Counted from the first letter of the stretch, positions 16,310 through 24,791 are shown. The stretch is DNA of 64,000 bases from Desertivirga arenae (GCF_017355785.1 NZ_JAFEWE010000019.1:21648-85647); one strand, 5' to 3'. Notes: a model not told the origin generated them from the sequence alone. Made by a program: numbers and translations.

Positions 16310-17698
16310 ATGAGTAAAAATGTAGTAAAACAAGCCGGACCATTCCTGGTTTTAGCGATTGCAGCAATCGCCGCGCTATTTATTCCTTCTCTTCCTGACT
16401 TTGACGGAAGTAAAGTTTACAACAGCTCCGACATCGCGTGGGTAATTGTGTCGACAGCCCTGGTATTCTTAATGACTCCAGCCTTGGCATTCTTCTATGG
16501 TGGGATGGTTCATCGTAAAAACGTGCTTTCAACCATGATTAAAAGCACTGTGGCAGCAGGAGTAGTGACGGTACTATGGATAGTGGTAGGATTTAGCCTT
16601 TGTTTCGGAGAATCAATCAACGGCTTTATTGGAAATCCTTCGACTTTCCTTTTCTTTAAAGGAGTTAATTCTGGAGCTCCGTGGAGTCTTGCTCCGACCA
16701 TTCCCTTTACATTATTCTCATTATTTCAATTGATGTTTGCTATCATCACACCTGGTTTGGTTGTTGGTGCAGTGGCTGAGCGTATTCGATTTACATCTTA
16801 CGTGAGTTTTATAGTTCTTTTTGGATTATTCGTGTATGCTCCCTTAGCGCATTGGAGCTGGCATCCCGAAGGCTTCTTGTTTAAAATGGGAGCATTAGAT
16901 TTTGCAGGAGGAACAGTAGTTCATATTTCTGCAGGTTGTGCAGCATTAGCGGGAGCATTAGTTCTTAAGCGTCGTAAGGTACATATGGCGAATGAAGAAG
17001 TTCCACCAGCAAATATTCCCTATGTATTGATAGGAACCGGGTTGCTTTGGTTCGGATGGTTCGGATTTAACGCTGGTTCTGCTCTAGGAGCAAATGCCCT
17101 GGCTGTATCGGCATTCGCTACTACCAATACAGCAGCCGCGTCAGCTGGATTATCCTGGATGTTTTTCGATGTCATCCGTGGGAAAAAGCCCTCAGTATTA
17201 GGTTTCTGTATCGGGGCCGTTGTGGGACTTGTTGCAATTACTCCGGGTGCGGGTTTTGTAGCTATTCCTCAAAGTATCTTTATTGGCTTCATTGCGGCTA
17301 TAATCTCAAATCTTGCTGTTTATTACAAACAGAAGTCAACACTCGATGATACCCTTGACGTGTTCCCTTGTCATGGATTAGGTGGTATGGTAGGTATGTT
17401 GCTTACAGGTGTATTTGCAACTAAAACAGTTAACGCTGCCGGTAATGATGGCTGGTTTTATGGAAATATTGATTTCTTTATTACACAAGCTAAGGCAATG
17501 TTAATTGTTGTAGGATATAGCTTCACAGTGTCTTACGGTATTTTCAAACTAATCAACTTGTTTCAACCAATTCGAGTGAGCTCAGAGGAAGAAGAATTGG
17601 GTCTTGATGAAAGTCAGCACAATGAAAAATATGTTCAAGGTACACTACTTGTTTCAGAGAACGGAGTAGTTGTTGAGAAAGAAGTGAAGGACTTCTAG
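16310..17698 (+). CDS. amt: Ammonium transporter
   Basis: 462 aa from the ATG at 16310. An upstream in-frame ATG at 16265 would add 15 polar residues (KQQFIVNNTKITTK), unlike the family, and MSKNVVKQAGPFLVLAIAA is a sensible first helix. Eleven to twelve membrane helices follow. Conserved pore residues are visible in LAHWSWHPEG (first pore His) and FPCHGLGGMVG (second His). The short cytosolic tail from about residue 435 is where PII binds in relatives, but no glnB gene adjoins. It moves ammonium into the cell. It is 73 bases ahead of a porin gene, probably in one operon. Confidence 0.95.
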   Translation: MSKNVVKQAGPFLVLAIAAIAALFIPSLPDFDGSKVYNSSDIAWVIVSTALVFLMTPALAFFYGGMVHRKNVLSTMIKSTVAAGVVTVLWIVVGFSLCFGESINGFIGNPSTFLFFKGVNSGAPWSLAPTIPFTLFSLFQLMFAIITPGLVVGAVAERIRFTSYVSFIVLFGLFVYAPLAHWSWHPEGFLFKMGALDFAGGTVVHISAGCAALAGALVLKRRKVHMANEEVPPANIPYVLIGTGLLWFGWFGFNAGSALGANALAVSAFATTNTAAASAGLSWMFFDVIRGKKPSVLGFCIGAVVGLVAITPGAGFVAIPQSIFIGFIAAIISNLAVYYKQKSTLDDTLDVFPCHGLGGMVGMLLTGVFATKTVNAAGNDGWFYGNIDFFITQAKAMLIVVGYSFTVSYGIFKLINLFQPIRVSSEEEELGLDESQHNEKYVQGTLLVSENGVVVEKEVKDF

Positions 17699-17771
17699 AA
17701 TCTTCTAATCTCGCACATTAATCATTATTCAACATTCGATAAACACTATTTAACAATCAATCTTTTCTATT

Positions 17772-18830
17772 ATGTTTAAAAAAGTACTAGCTCTTATCGC
17801 GCTGGCGGGGACCAGCTATGCAAATGCTCAAGATTCAACTTCAACACCTTTGAGTATTTCCGGATCAGTTGATGCCTATTACAAATATGACTTCTCTAAG
17901 GTTCCAAATATCCCTACAAGCTTTGCAACTGATCAAAATTCAGTTTCTCTCGGAATGATTGATATAGCGTTAAAGAAATCAACAGGCAAAGCATCTTTTG
18001 TAGGAGAGGTTTCTTTCGGGCCAAGAGGACAATATCAATCTATTCCAAACGGCGATAATGTAGATGACAATTCATTTCATATTCAAAATCTATACGCCAC
18101 ATATGCGTTCACAGACAAATTTTCTATGACTGCAGGATATATGGGCACATTTGTGGGATATGAAGTTATTTCACCGGTAGGTAATGTCAATTATTCAACT
18201 TCTTACCTGTTTACTAACGGACCATTTCAAAATGCTGGGATAAAGGCTAACTACGCTATTTCAAGTAAAGTTGGTTTAATGGCCGGGTTGTTTAATAATA
18301 AGTGGAATGTTTATCAGGCTGATGCCAACCAAGGTGTTAATACCTTTGGTGCTCAGTTGTCAGTTACTCCAATAGAGGGCTGGACTGCATATTTTAATTT
18401 ATTAACGGGATATTCTTCTGGAACAATCCTGGATTTGACTACGGCTTATCAAATTACTGATAAATTTAAATTAGGTCTAAATGTTGCTGATTGGTCCGCT
18501 GGCGAAGGCGCTGATGATACTGGTTATACTGGTGTGGCGCTTTATCCTTCAGTTGCTCTGACTTCTTCTATTGGTCTTGGTTTGCGAGGTGAATATTTCA
18601 AAACAAAGAAAAATGGAGGTGTTGGTTTCGGTCCGGCAGCAGATGAATCTGTTACAGCTCTTACTGTTTCTGGTAACTTAAAAGCAGGTGGTCTAACTTT
18701 TATTCCTGAAATAAGATTTGACAATGCTTCAGTTAATTCTTTCTATAAAAAACCAGAGAGCCTTACCCTTGGAACTGCCGATACGAAATCTGCTTCTCAG
18801 TTTTCTCTAGCGGTAGTTTACGCGTTCTAA
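17772..18830 (+). CDS. Porin-like outer-membrane protein downstream of amt
   Basis: 352 aa. Signal peptide (FKKVLALIALAGTSYANAQ) and then a barrel of about 16 amphipathic strands ending in SLAVVYAF with C-terminal Phe. It resembles the BBP2-type beta-barrel porin family of Bacteroidota. These barrels often follow amt genes, suggesting an outer-membrane path for ammonium or other nitrogen sources (inference from neighbourhood). The short gap to amt and the terminator downstream support co-transcription. Confidence 0.8.
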   Translation: MFKKVLALIALAGTSYANAQDSTSTPLSISGSVDAYYKYDFSKVPNIPTSFATDQNSVSLGMIDIALKKSTGKASFVGEVSFGPRGQYQSIPNGDNVDDNSFHIQNLYATYAFTDKFSMTAGYMGTFVGYEVISPVGNVNYSTSYLFTNGPFQNAGIKANYAISSKVGLMAGLFNNKWNVYQADANQGVNTFGAQLSVTPIEGWTAYFNLLTGYSSGTILDLTTAYQITDKFKLGLNVADWSAGEGADDTGYTGVALYPSVALTSSIGLGLRGEYFKTKKNGGVGFGPAADESVTALTVSGNLKAGGLTFIPEIRFDNASVNSFYKKPESLTLGTADTKSASQFSLAVVYAF

Positions 18831-18884
18831 TAACAAAAAACGATAGATTGACATTGAACGAAACTAATTTTGGTTTAGTGTTGT

Positions 18885-18927
18885 GAGGAGGGTCTGGCGT
18901 GAGTCAGCCCTCTTCTTTCTTTTTTTA
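18885..18927 (+). terminator. Terminator of amt-porin operon
   Basis: GAGGAGGGTCTGGC pairs imperfectly with GTCAGCCCTCTTC, followed by a T-rich tract. It lies immediately before the convergent ssb gene. Confidence 0.7.
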
Positions 18928-18934
18928 ATGCTTC

Positions 18935-19267
18935 CTATTTTTTGCCTAAGAGCAACACATCATTTACTACTATTTCAGTTACATGCCTCTTGACTCCGCT
19001 CTTATCAGTGTAACTTCTCGAGCTGAGCTTCCCTTCAATGCTTATCTTTGATCCTTTAGAAAGATACTTTTCTGCAATTGAAGCATTCTTATGCCACAGT
19101 ATAAGATTATGCCATTGTGTTTCTTCTATCTTTTCCCCGTTCTCATTTCGATAATTAGTATTTGTTGCAATTGAAATTTTTGCAACTTTTTTGTTTCCAA
19201 CTATTCTGATTTCGGGATCGTTTCCAAGGTGACCTATTAGTCTTACGCTATTTCTTAAATTACTCAT
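18935..19267 (-). CDS. ssb: Single-stranded DNA-binding protein, short form
   Basis: 110 aa: one OB fold (VRLIGHLGNDPEIR, ATNTNYRNENGEKI, TQWHNLILWHKNA, GSKISIEGKLSSRSY) and almost nothing after it. The acidic C-terminal tip that recruits partner proteins in housekeeping SSB is missing, since the chain ends VLLLGKK. It may therefore be a paralogue for recombination or uptake rather than the main replication SSB, which would lie elsewhere (inference). It stands alone. Confidence 0.88.
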   Translation of the reverse strand: MSNLRNSVRLIGHLGNDPEIRIVGNKKVAKISIATNTNYRNENGEKIEETQWHNLILWHKNASIAEKYLSKGSKISIEGKLSSRSYTDKSGVKRHVTEIVVNDVLLLGKK

Positions 19268-19407
19268 GACGTATGTTATTTTTTTAGTTTTAGTTTTTGT
19301 TTACTTTCAACGATACAAAGTTGGGTAAGAAGGGTGAAGGTAGTCGGATATTAAATGCTTTTATACGTTTATAAGCGTTTGTACATGGATAATATAGGCC
19401 GTTAAGT

Positions 19408-19773
19408 ATGATAGAGCGCTATTGCCTTGATTGCGGAAATTCGATAAAAGGAAGGTCGGATAAGAAATTTTGTGATGATCACTGTCGCAATAATTATAAT
19501 AATCGACTTAAGATCGAAGATAGTTCTACTGTGAAGCAGATAAATGCGATTCTTAGAAAGAACAGGAGTATTTTACAGAAATTAAATCCTGAGGGAAAAC
19601 TGAAAGTTAGCGCTCAGAAGATCTTAAGACTCGGTTTTAATTTCAATTATTTTACCCACACCTACGAGACCTATAAAGGGTCTGTATATTTTTTCTGTTA
19701 TGAATACGGTTACCTGAAGCTAAACCAAGATGATGTTTTGCTAGTGAAGAGAAACGGCCAATTTAATTTATAA
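19408..19773 (+). CDS. Zinc-ribbon protein of unknown function
   Basis: 121 aa. The N-terminus holds a four-Cys zinc-binding site, CLDCGNS then KKFCDDHCRNNYNN (C-x2-C-x12-C-x3-C, about residues 7-26). The rest is a basic helical and beta region with no motif I recognise. The zinc site resembles a DUF2116-like treble clef, which often binds nucleic acid or protein. Its end is 13 bases from the acetyltransferase start, so the two are probably co-transcribed. Confidence 0.75.
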   Translation: MIERYCLDCGNSIKGRSDKKFCDDHCRNNYNNRLKIEDSSTVKQINAILRKNRSILQKLNPEGKLKVSAQKILRLGFNFNYFTHTYETYKGSVYFFCYEYGYLKLNQDDVLLVKRNGQFNL

Positions 19774-19786
19774 TTTCATATCTGAA

Positions 19787-20335
19787 ATGTTTAAAGTTCG
19801 TCCCGCAGTTAGTGAAGATTTTGATGGAATCTTCAACTTATACAAAATAGTAGCTTGCACAGTGGGAGGAATATCCCGGCTGGAAGAAGAGATATCTGAG
19901 ACTTATATTAGGGAATTTATGTCCCAAGCTCAGACAAATGGGATTCAACTAGTGGTCTGTCTCAAAGAAGATCTAAATCAGATTCTTGCCGAAATCCACT
20001 GTTATAAGCCAGTTCAAAGTGTATTTGCTCATGTACTTACTGATTTGACTATCGTTGTTGCCCCTGAAGTACAAGGGAAGGGCTTAGGTAAACTTCTATT
20101 CAGAAGCTTGCAACACGAGATAAGAACTAAACGAAAAGATATTTTAAGGGTGGAGTTAATTGTTAGAGAGACTAATTTCCGGGCCATTTCTTTTTACAGG
20201 AGTATAGACTTTAGGATAGAAGGTCGATTTGAGAGGCGGATAGATTCGAGAAACGGCCGGTTTGAGTCGGATATTCCTATGGCCTGGTTTAATTCGGAAT
20301 TTGAAAATCCGTACCTGAAGCGCAAAGAAGAATAA
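19787..20335 (+). CDS. GNAT family N-acetyltransferase
   Basis: 182 aa. The GNAT acetyl-CoA site is clear: LTIVVAPEVQGKGLGKLLF (motif A, Q/R-x-x-G-x-G/A form, about 89-107), then VELIVRETNFRAISFYRSIDF (motif B). It acetylates a small molecule or protein; the substrate is unknown. Located between the zinc-ribbon gene and a helix-hairpin-helix gene, all on the same strand with short gaps. Confidence 0.88.
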   Translation: MFKVRPAVSEDFDGIFNLYKIVACTVGGISRLEEEISETYIREFMSQAQTNGIQLVVCLKEDLNQILAEIHCYKPVQSVFAHVLTDLTIVVAPEVQGKGLGKLLFRSLQHEIRTKRKDILRVELIVRETNFRAISFYRSIDFRIEGRFERRIDSRNGRFESDIPMAWFNSEFENPYLKRKEE

Positions 20336-20367
20336 TTTCACGCCTAATTTCTATCAACCTTATCAAG

Positions 20368-21276
20368 ATGAATCTAAAAGAGTATTTTGAGTTTTCTAAG
20401 AAAGAACTGAATGGGTTAATTATATTATGTGTTCTACTAGTGCTTATTTTTCTGGCTCCGGATGTTTACTTGCAACTTAGGTCGGTAGATCAGGAAGTCC
20501 AGGACACAGCTTTCGATGCGGAAGTTGCAGAATTTCTGGCTTCTGCTGTCGATGATAAAGAGTATGGTACTAAGATCTTCAGTCATAACAAATGGACGTT
20601 GGAGAGGAGGAAGAAAAATGTTAAGTACTTTTTATTTAATCCCAATAATCTTCCAGAATTAAAGTGGCTAGATCTGGGGTTGTCTGCCCGGCAAGTTAAA
20701 GTCATAAAAAATTTTGAGGCGAAAGGTGGCCGTTTCTATAGGAAGGAAGATTTAAAGAAAATCTACTCTTTAGCGGCTGAAGATTACGCCCGATTGGAGC
20801 CCTACATTTTGATTCCCGAGTCCAAAAACAGCAAACCTCATTACAAAAAATTCGAGAGGGTATATCTCAAGAAGGAAGATGCTATTATAAATATAAATAC
20901 GGCTGACTCGGCACAGTTAGAAACACTACGAGGGATAGGACCGGCTTTCGCAAGTCGCATTATCAAATATCGGAATCGATTAGGGGGCTTTTGGAAAAAG
21001 GAACAGCTGCTAGAAGTGTACGGCCTAGACTCTTTAAGATATAAAGGCTTAGAGAGTAAGATTCTGGTAGAACCGGAAACGATATTGAAAATTAATGTAA
21101 ACTCTGCCACCTTTAATGAACTCAAGAGATTCCCTTATTTAAGTTATAAACAAATTAACGCTATTGTTCAGTATCGAAAGCAGCACGGAAACTATATATC
21201 TGCTAATGACTTGAAAAAGGTGCTTCTCCTGGATGATGAGGTAATAGGGAAAATAGCGCCTTACATCACCTTTTAA
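20368..21276 (+). CDS. Membrane-anchored helix-hairpin-helix protein (ComEA-like)
   Basis: 302 aa. One N-terminal membrane helix (about 14-30), then three helix-hairpin-helix units: WLDLGLSARQVKVIKNF (about 94), ININTADSAQLETLRGIGP (about 174-192) and INVNSATFNELKRFPYLS (about 238-255). The middle one is the ComEA-type DNA-binding repeat. ComEA binds incoming DNA in the periplasm during transformation. This single-anchor, triple-HhH layout is a Bacteroidota version, so a role in DNA uptake is plausible but unproven. Confidence 0.85.
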   Translation: MNLKEYFEFSKKELNGLIILCVLLVLIFLAPDVYLQLRSVDQEVQDTAFDAEVAEFLASAVDDKEYGTKIFSHNKWTLERRKKNVKYFLFNPNNLPELKWLDLGLSARQVKVIKNFEAKGGRFYRKEDLKKIYSLAAEDYARLEPYILIPESKNSKPHYKKFERVYLKKEDAIININTADSAQLETLRGIGPAFASRIIKYRNRLGGFWKKEQLLEVYGLDSLRYKGLESKILVEPETILKINVNSATFNELKRFPYLSYKQINAIVQYRKQHGNYISANDLKKVLLLDDEVIGKIAPYITF

Positions 21277-21326
21277 AGTAGTTTATGGAATTAAGGGGGA
21301 GTAGATGATTATTTTTAAATTAATAT

Positions 21327-21355
21327 TTTGACTGTGAATAATTTACTTAAATTTG
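21327..21355 (+). promoter_or_regulatory. Promoter of rpsU
   Basis: TTTG (21327-21330), 17 bases, TAAATTTG (21348-21355), 36 bases upstream of the ATG at 21391. It lies inside the longer open frame beginning at 21328, which argues against that longer start. Confidence 0.6.
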
Positions 21356-21375
21356 CAATCCCGAAAAAAAATGAG

Positions 21376-21381
21376 AGGAGG
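21376..21381 (+). promoter_or_regulatory. Strong Shine-Dalgarno site of rpsU
   Basis: AGGAGG, nine bases before the ATG at 21391. Consensus Shine-Dalgarno sequences are rare in Bacteroidota, where ribosomes hide the anti-Shine-Dalgarno end of 16S rRNA. It fixes the start of rpsU. Confidence 0.85.
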
Positions 21382-21390
21382 TATAAGAAC

Positions 21391-21582
21391 ATGATTATTA
21401 TCAACGTAAAAGACGGAGAATCTTTAGACAAAGCTTTAAAGCGCTTCAAGAAGAAATTTGAGAAAACCGGAGTATTAAGAGAATTACGTAGTCGTCAGGC
21501 ATTCGAGAAGAAATCAGTTGCACGTCGTAACGTGGTTAAGAAAGCTGTTTACAAACAAACTCTTACTCAGGAAACTGCTTAA
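21391..21582 (+). CDS. rpsU: 30S ribosomal protein bS21
   Basis: 63 aa from MIIINVKDGESLDKALKRF, the standard beginning. The 21 extra codons of the longer frame lie over the promoter. It is a basic small-subunit protein near the 3' end of 16S rRNA. In Bacteroidota bS21, with bS6 and bS18, helps sequester the anti-Shine-Dalgarno sequence. Its own mRNA has a strong AGGAGG site, which fits the feedback control reported for this phylum: ribosomes lacking bS21 have a free anti-Shine-Dalgarno end and translate rpsU better. Ends at a hairpin that touches xerC. Confidence 0.95.
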   Translation: MIIINVKDGESLDKALKRFKKKFEKTGVLRELRSRQAFEKKSVARRNVVKKAVYKQTLTQETA

Positions 21583-21612
21583 GATTTTTTTAAAATTTCT
21601 TTAAATAATATT

Positions 21613-21655
21613 AACCTATTTGTATATTGCTTTTGCATTATTCAAATAGGTTTTT
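21613..21655 (+). terminator. rpsU terminator abutting xerC start
   Basis: AACCTATTTG (21613-21622) and CAAATAGGTT (21643-21652) form a perfect 10-bp stem followed by TTT; the T run ends one base before the xerC ATG at 21656. It may terminate rpsU mRNA or set read-through into xerC. Confidence 0.65.
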
Positions 21656-22537
21656 ATGTTTCTAGAGCGTTTTAAGAGTTATCTTCAGTATGAAAAACGA
21701 TTCTCTGAGCATACAGTGACCGCCTACATGAATGACCTGGATCAATTCAGGAGTTTCATTGAATCACAAAATCCCGATATTTTATCTGTTGGTCATCAGG
21801 ATGTACGTTCCTGGATGGTTGACTTAATAAATAGTAGTATTGCTCCTAATACTATTAATCGAAAACTTTCAACTTTACGTACTTTCTATACCTTCCTTCA
21901 GCGGGAAAAGCTGATTGAGTTGAATCCAACACTTTTGATAAAAGCATTGAAGGCACCAAAGCGACTGCCAGTAGTAGTGCATGAGTCGAAAATGGATGAT
22001 TTGCTGGATAGTGAAGGTGCTTTTGCTGAAGATTTCGAAGGCCGGCGGGATAAGTTAATTATAGAGTTATTATTTGGTACGGGAATTCGCCTTGCTGAAC
22101 TCTTAAATATAAAGGAGGCGGACATTAATCTTTTTGATCAAAGTATTAAAATTTTTGGTAAAAGGAGTAAAGAGAGGATCGTTCCTTTAACATCACAAAT
22201 TATTAATGAGATTAAAGAGTATTTGTCTGCAAGACAACTGCAAAATTTCGAGAACCTTCCAATTGAATTATTCGTAACAAAAGATGGAAAGAGGGCATAT
22301 CCTAGTTTAATTTACAGGATAGTAAAGCGGTATCTTGATCATATTACTACGAATCAGAAGAAGAGTCCGCACGTTTTGAGGCATTCCTTTGCTACCACTT
22401 TGTTAGATAATGGTGCAGATTTAAACGCAATAAAAGAGTTACTGGGCCATGCAAGTTTAGCTGCTACGCAGGTTTATACTCATAATTCTGTTGAAAAGTT
22501 AAAATCAATTTATAAACAGGCCCATCCAAGGGCGTAA
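21656..22537 (+). CDS. xerC: Tyrosine recombinase XerC/XerD
   Basis: 293 aa, a full-length Xer recombinase. N-terminal SAM-like core-binding domain (1-95); catalytic domain with FGTGIRLAEL (first Arg, about 147), the beta-hairpin Lys region, HVLRHSF (His239, Arg242, His243), LGHASL (about 263-268) and VYTH with the nucleophile Tyr near 274. It resolves chromosome dimers at dif with a partner Xer. No dif site or integrase neighbourhood is seen, so this is the housekeeping enzyme. C and D forms cannot be told apart with certainty. Confidence 0.9.
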   Translation: MFLERFKSYLQYEKRFSEHTVTAYMNDLDQFRSFIESQNPDILSVGHQDVRSWMVDLINSSIAPNTINRKLSTLRTFYTFLQREKLIELNPTLLIKALKAPKRLPVVVHESKMDDLLDSEGAFAEDFEGRRDKLIIELLFGTGIRLAELLNIKEADINLFDQSIKIFGKRSKERIVPLTSQIINEIKEYLSARQLQNFENLPIELFVTKDGKRAYPSLIYRIVKRYLDHITTNQKKSPHVLRHSFATTLLDNGADLNAIKELLGHASLAATQVYTHNSVEKLKSIYKQAHPRA

Positions 22538-22541
22538 AAAA

Positions 22542-22547
22542 AGGAGG
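22542..22547 (+). promoter_or_regulatory. Strong Shine-Dalgarno site of hpf
   Basis: AGGAGG, four bases before the hpf ATG at 22552. A second consensus Shine-Dalgarno sequence in front of a ribosome-associated gene, otherwise not seen in this window. Confidence 0.75.
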
Positions 22548-22551
22548 AAAA

Positions 22552-22896
22552 ATGAGAATTTCTGTTCAATCTATCCACTTCAATGCAGACAAAAAATTGT
22601 TGGCTTTTATTCAAAAAAAAGCTGAAAAGCTGTATCAGTTTTCTGATAATATCCTAAATGCAGAGGTGTATCTGCGATTAGAAAACACCGAGGATGACGC
22701 GAATAAAATAACCGAAATTAAACTGAACCTCCCGGGTAGTCAACTTTTTGTTAAAGAGCAATGTAAGTCGTTTGAAGAGGCTATAGATCTGGCAATAGAG
22801 TCATTAAGAAGACAGGTAACAAAACATAAAACTAAGAACCGTTTAAGGCTAACTAATTACAAAGCGGAGATGAACTCCGTCCAAGCGTGGGCTTAG
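22552..22896 (+). CDS. hpf: Ribosome hibernation-promoting factor, short form
   Basis: 114 aa, the YfiA/HPF short form (ISVQSIHFNADKKLLAFIQKK, VYLRLEN, SFEEAIDLAIESLRRQ) without the long form's C-terminal dimerisation domain. It binds the 30S decoding region in stationary phase and blocks translation. It lies 14 bases behind xerC and ends at a clear terminator. The strong AGGAGG at its start suggests that its translation, like rpsU, responds to ribosomes with an exposed anti-Shine-Dalgarno end (inference). Confidence 0.9.
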   Translation: MRISVQSIHFNADKKLLAFIQKKAEKLYQFSDNILNAEVYLRLENTEDDANKITEIKLNLPGSQLFVKEQCKSFEEAIDLAIESLRRQVTKHKTKNRLRLTNYKAEMNSVQAWA

Positions 22897-22917
22897 TAGT
22901 ATGTTGTTCAATATATG

Positions 22918-22948
22918 TCCGGCTGTTTTCTACTGCCGGATTTTTTTT
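22918..22948 (+). terminator. Terminator of hpf
   Basis: TCCGGC (22918-22923) pairs with GCCGGA (22935-22940), followed by eight T. Confidence 0.88.
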
Positions 22949-22957
22949 AAAAAAAAT

Positions 22958-22987
22958 TTTGATGGATATAATATTTGCGTAGATTTG
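22958..22987 (+). promoter_or_regulatory. Promoter of the tRNA-tuf operon
   Basis: TTTG (22958-22961), 18 bases, TAGATTTG (22980-22987), about 80 bases before the first tRNA. Confidence 0.6.
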
Positions 22988-23066
22988 CATTCCCTTTCGG
23001 AGAGGTTCTCAATAAGAGAAAAACGCTTAAAGGGACGTTCTTTAAAAGGATATAATAAAATTAAAA

Positions 23067-23139
<73 letters not shown>

Positions 23140-23158
23140 CAAAAATTTTAATTTTTAG

Positions 23159-23189
23159 TTTGCGTTAATCAATTTAAGTTGTACCTTCG
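23159..23189 (+). promoter_or_regulatory. Possible internal promoter before tRNA-Tyr
   Basis: TTTG (23159-23162), 19 bases, TACCTTCG (23182-23189). One mismatch to the -7 consensus. Confidence 0.4.
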
Positions 23190-23209
23190 CAGACCGAAAA
23201 AGAAAGCCT

Positions 23210-23290
23210 GGGGAGATACCAGAGCGGTCAAATGGGGCGGACTGTAAATCCGCTGCTTCGGCTACGAAGGTTCGAATCCTTCTCTCCCCA
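23210..23290 (+). tRNA. tRNA-Tyr (anticodon GTA)
   Basis: Acceptor GGGGAGA pairs with TCTCCCC. Anticodon loop ACTGTAAAT gives GTA. It has the long variable arm typical of bacterial tRNA-Tyr (GCTTCGGC region), discriminator A. Confidence 0.95.
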
Positions 23291-23319
23291 CAATGGTGAA
23301 TTTAGGTTCACCAGTTCAT

Positions 23320-23392
23320 GCGGAAGTAGCTCAGTTGGTAGAGCGATAGCCTTCCAAGCTATAGGTCGCGAGTTCGAACCTCGTCTTCCGCT
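23320..23392 (+). tRNA. tRNA-Gly (anticodon TCC)
   Basis: Acceptor GCGGAAG pairs with CTTCCGC. Anticodon loop CTTCCAA gives TCC. Standard 73-nt cloverleaf. Confidence 0.95.
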
Positions 23393-23406
23393 CATGAGCT
23401 AATAAA

Positions 23407-23442
23407 AGTTAACTACTAAGATGTATTTCTTAGTAGTTAACT
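23407..23442 (+). other. Perfect 14-bp hairpin inside the tRNA operon
   Basis: AGTTAACTACTAAG, loop ATGTATTT, CTTAGTAGTTAACT. It sits between tRNA-Gly and the second tRNA-Thr. No T run follows, so a processing signal or weak attenuator is more likely than a terminator. Confidence 0.6.
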
Positions 23443-23454
23443 ATTTAGTATAAG

Positions 23455-23526
<72 letters not shown>

Positions 23527-23587
23527 CAGCGAAAAATTATTCGTTTTATTTAGAAAGTAAAATTAACCTACTAATTAGTATAAAAAC

Positions 23588-24775
23588 ATGGCAAAAGAAA
23601 AATTTGACCGCAGTAAACCGCACTTAAATATCGGTACTATCGGTCACGTTGACCACGGTAAAACTACTTTGACTGCAGCTATCACTAAAGTATTGGCTGA
23701 CGCTGGTTTGTCAGAAGCTCGTTCATTTGATTCAATCGACTCTGCTCCTGAAGAAAAAGAAAGAGGTATTACAATCAATACTGCTCACGTTGAGTATTCT
23801 ACAGCTAACCGTCACTATGCACACGTGGACTGTCCAGGTCACGCTGACTATGTGAAGAACATGGTTACTGGTGCTGCTCAGATGGACGGTGCAATCCTTG
23901 TAGTTGCTTCTACTGATGGTCCGATGCCACAAACTCGTGAGCACATTCTTTTAGCTCGTCAGGTAGGTGTACCAGCTCTAGTTGTTTTCATGAACAAAGT
24001 AGATATGGTTGACGATCCTGAATTGTTAGAGCTTGTTGAAATGGAAGTTCGCGAATTGTTATCGTTCTACGATTTCCCTGGTGATGATATCCCTGTAATC
24101 AAAGGTTCTGCATTAGGTGGATTGAACGGTGATGCTACTTGGGTAGGTAAGATCATGGAGCTTATGGATGCTGTAGATAACTACATTCCAATTCCTCCAC
24201 GTTTGACTGATCTTCCATTCTTGATGCCAGTTGAAGACGTATTCTCAATCACTGGTCGTGGTACAGTTGCAACTGGCCGTATCGAGCGTGGTGTAATCAA
24301 CTCAGGTGATCCTGTTGAAATTCTTGGTATGGGTGCTGAGAACTTGAAATCAACTGTAACTGGTGTTGAGATGTTCCGTAAGATCCTTGACAGAGGTGAA
24401 GCAGGTGACAACGTAGGTTTATTGTTACGTGGTATTGAGAAAACTGATATCCGTCGTGGTATGGTTATCTGTAAACCAGCTTCAGTAACTCCTCACACAG
24501 ATTTCAAAGCTGAGGTTTACGTATTGTCAAAAGCAGAAGGTGGTCGTCACACTCCATTCTTCAACAAATACCGTCCACAGTTCTATTTCCGTACTACAGA
24601 CGTAACTGGTGAGATTTCACTAGCAGAAGGTGTAGAAATGGTTATGCCTGGTGATAACGTTACAATCACTGTAAAGTTGATCAACGCTATCGCAATGGAA
24701 AAAGGTCTACGTTTCGCTATCCGTGAGGGTGGTAGAACAGTAGGTGCTGGTCAGGTAACTGAAATCTTGAAATAA
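23588..24775 (+). CDS. tuf: Elongation factor Tu
   Basis: 395 aa, full length. It delivers aminoacyl-tRNA to the ribosome. GTPase motifs: GHVDHGKTT (G1, about 18-26), RGITI (switch I), DCPGH (G3) and NKVD (G4), then domains II and III ending in GAGQVTEIL. It is co-transcribed with the upstream tRNAs and followed by tRNA-Trp. Codon use is biased as expected for a highly expressed gene (many GGT, CGT, AAC codons). Confidence 0.98.
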   Translation: MAKEKFDRSKPHLNIGTIGHVDHGKTTLTAAITKVLADAGLSEARSFDSIDSAPEEKERGITINTAHVEYSTANRHYAHVDCPGHADYVKNMVTGAAQMDGAILVVASTDGPMPQTREHILLARQVGVPALVVFMNKVDMVDDPELLELVEMEVRELLSFYDFPGDDIPVIKGSALGGLNGDATWVGKIMELMDAVDNYIPIPPRLTDLPFLMPVEDVFSITGRGTVATGRIERGVINSGDPVEILGMGAENLKSTVTGVEMFRKILDRGEAGDNVGLLLRGIEKTDIRRGMVICKPASVTPHTDFKAEVYVLSKAEGGRHTPFFNKYRPQFYFRTTDVTGEISLAEGVEMVMPGDNVTITVKLINAIAMEKGLRFAIREGGRTVGAGQVTEILK

Positions 24776-24791
24776 GATACACTAATAATAT

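Noticed and set aside
21656..22537. Integrase of a genomic island
   Set aside because: Length, motifs and setting between rpsU and hpf fit housekeeping Xer recombinase; no attachment-site duplication was seen at the nearby tRNA genes.
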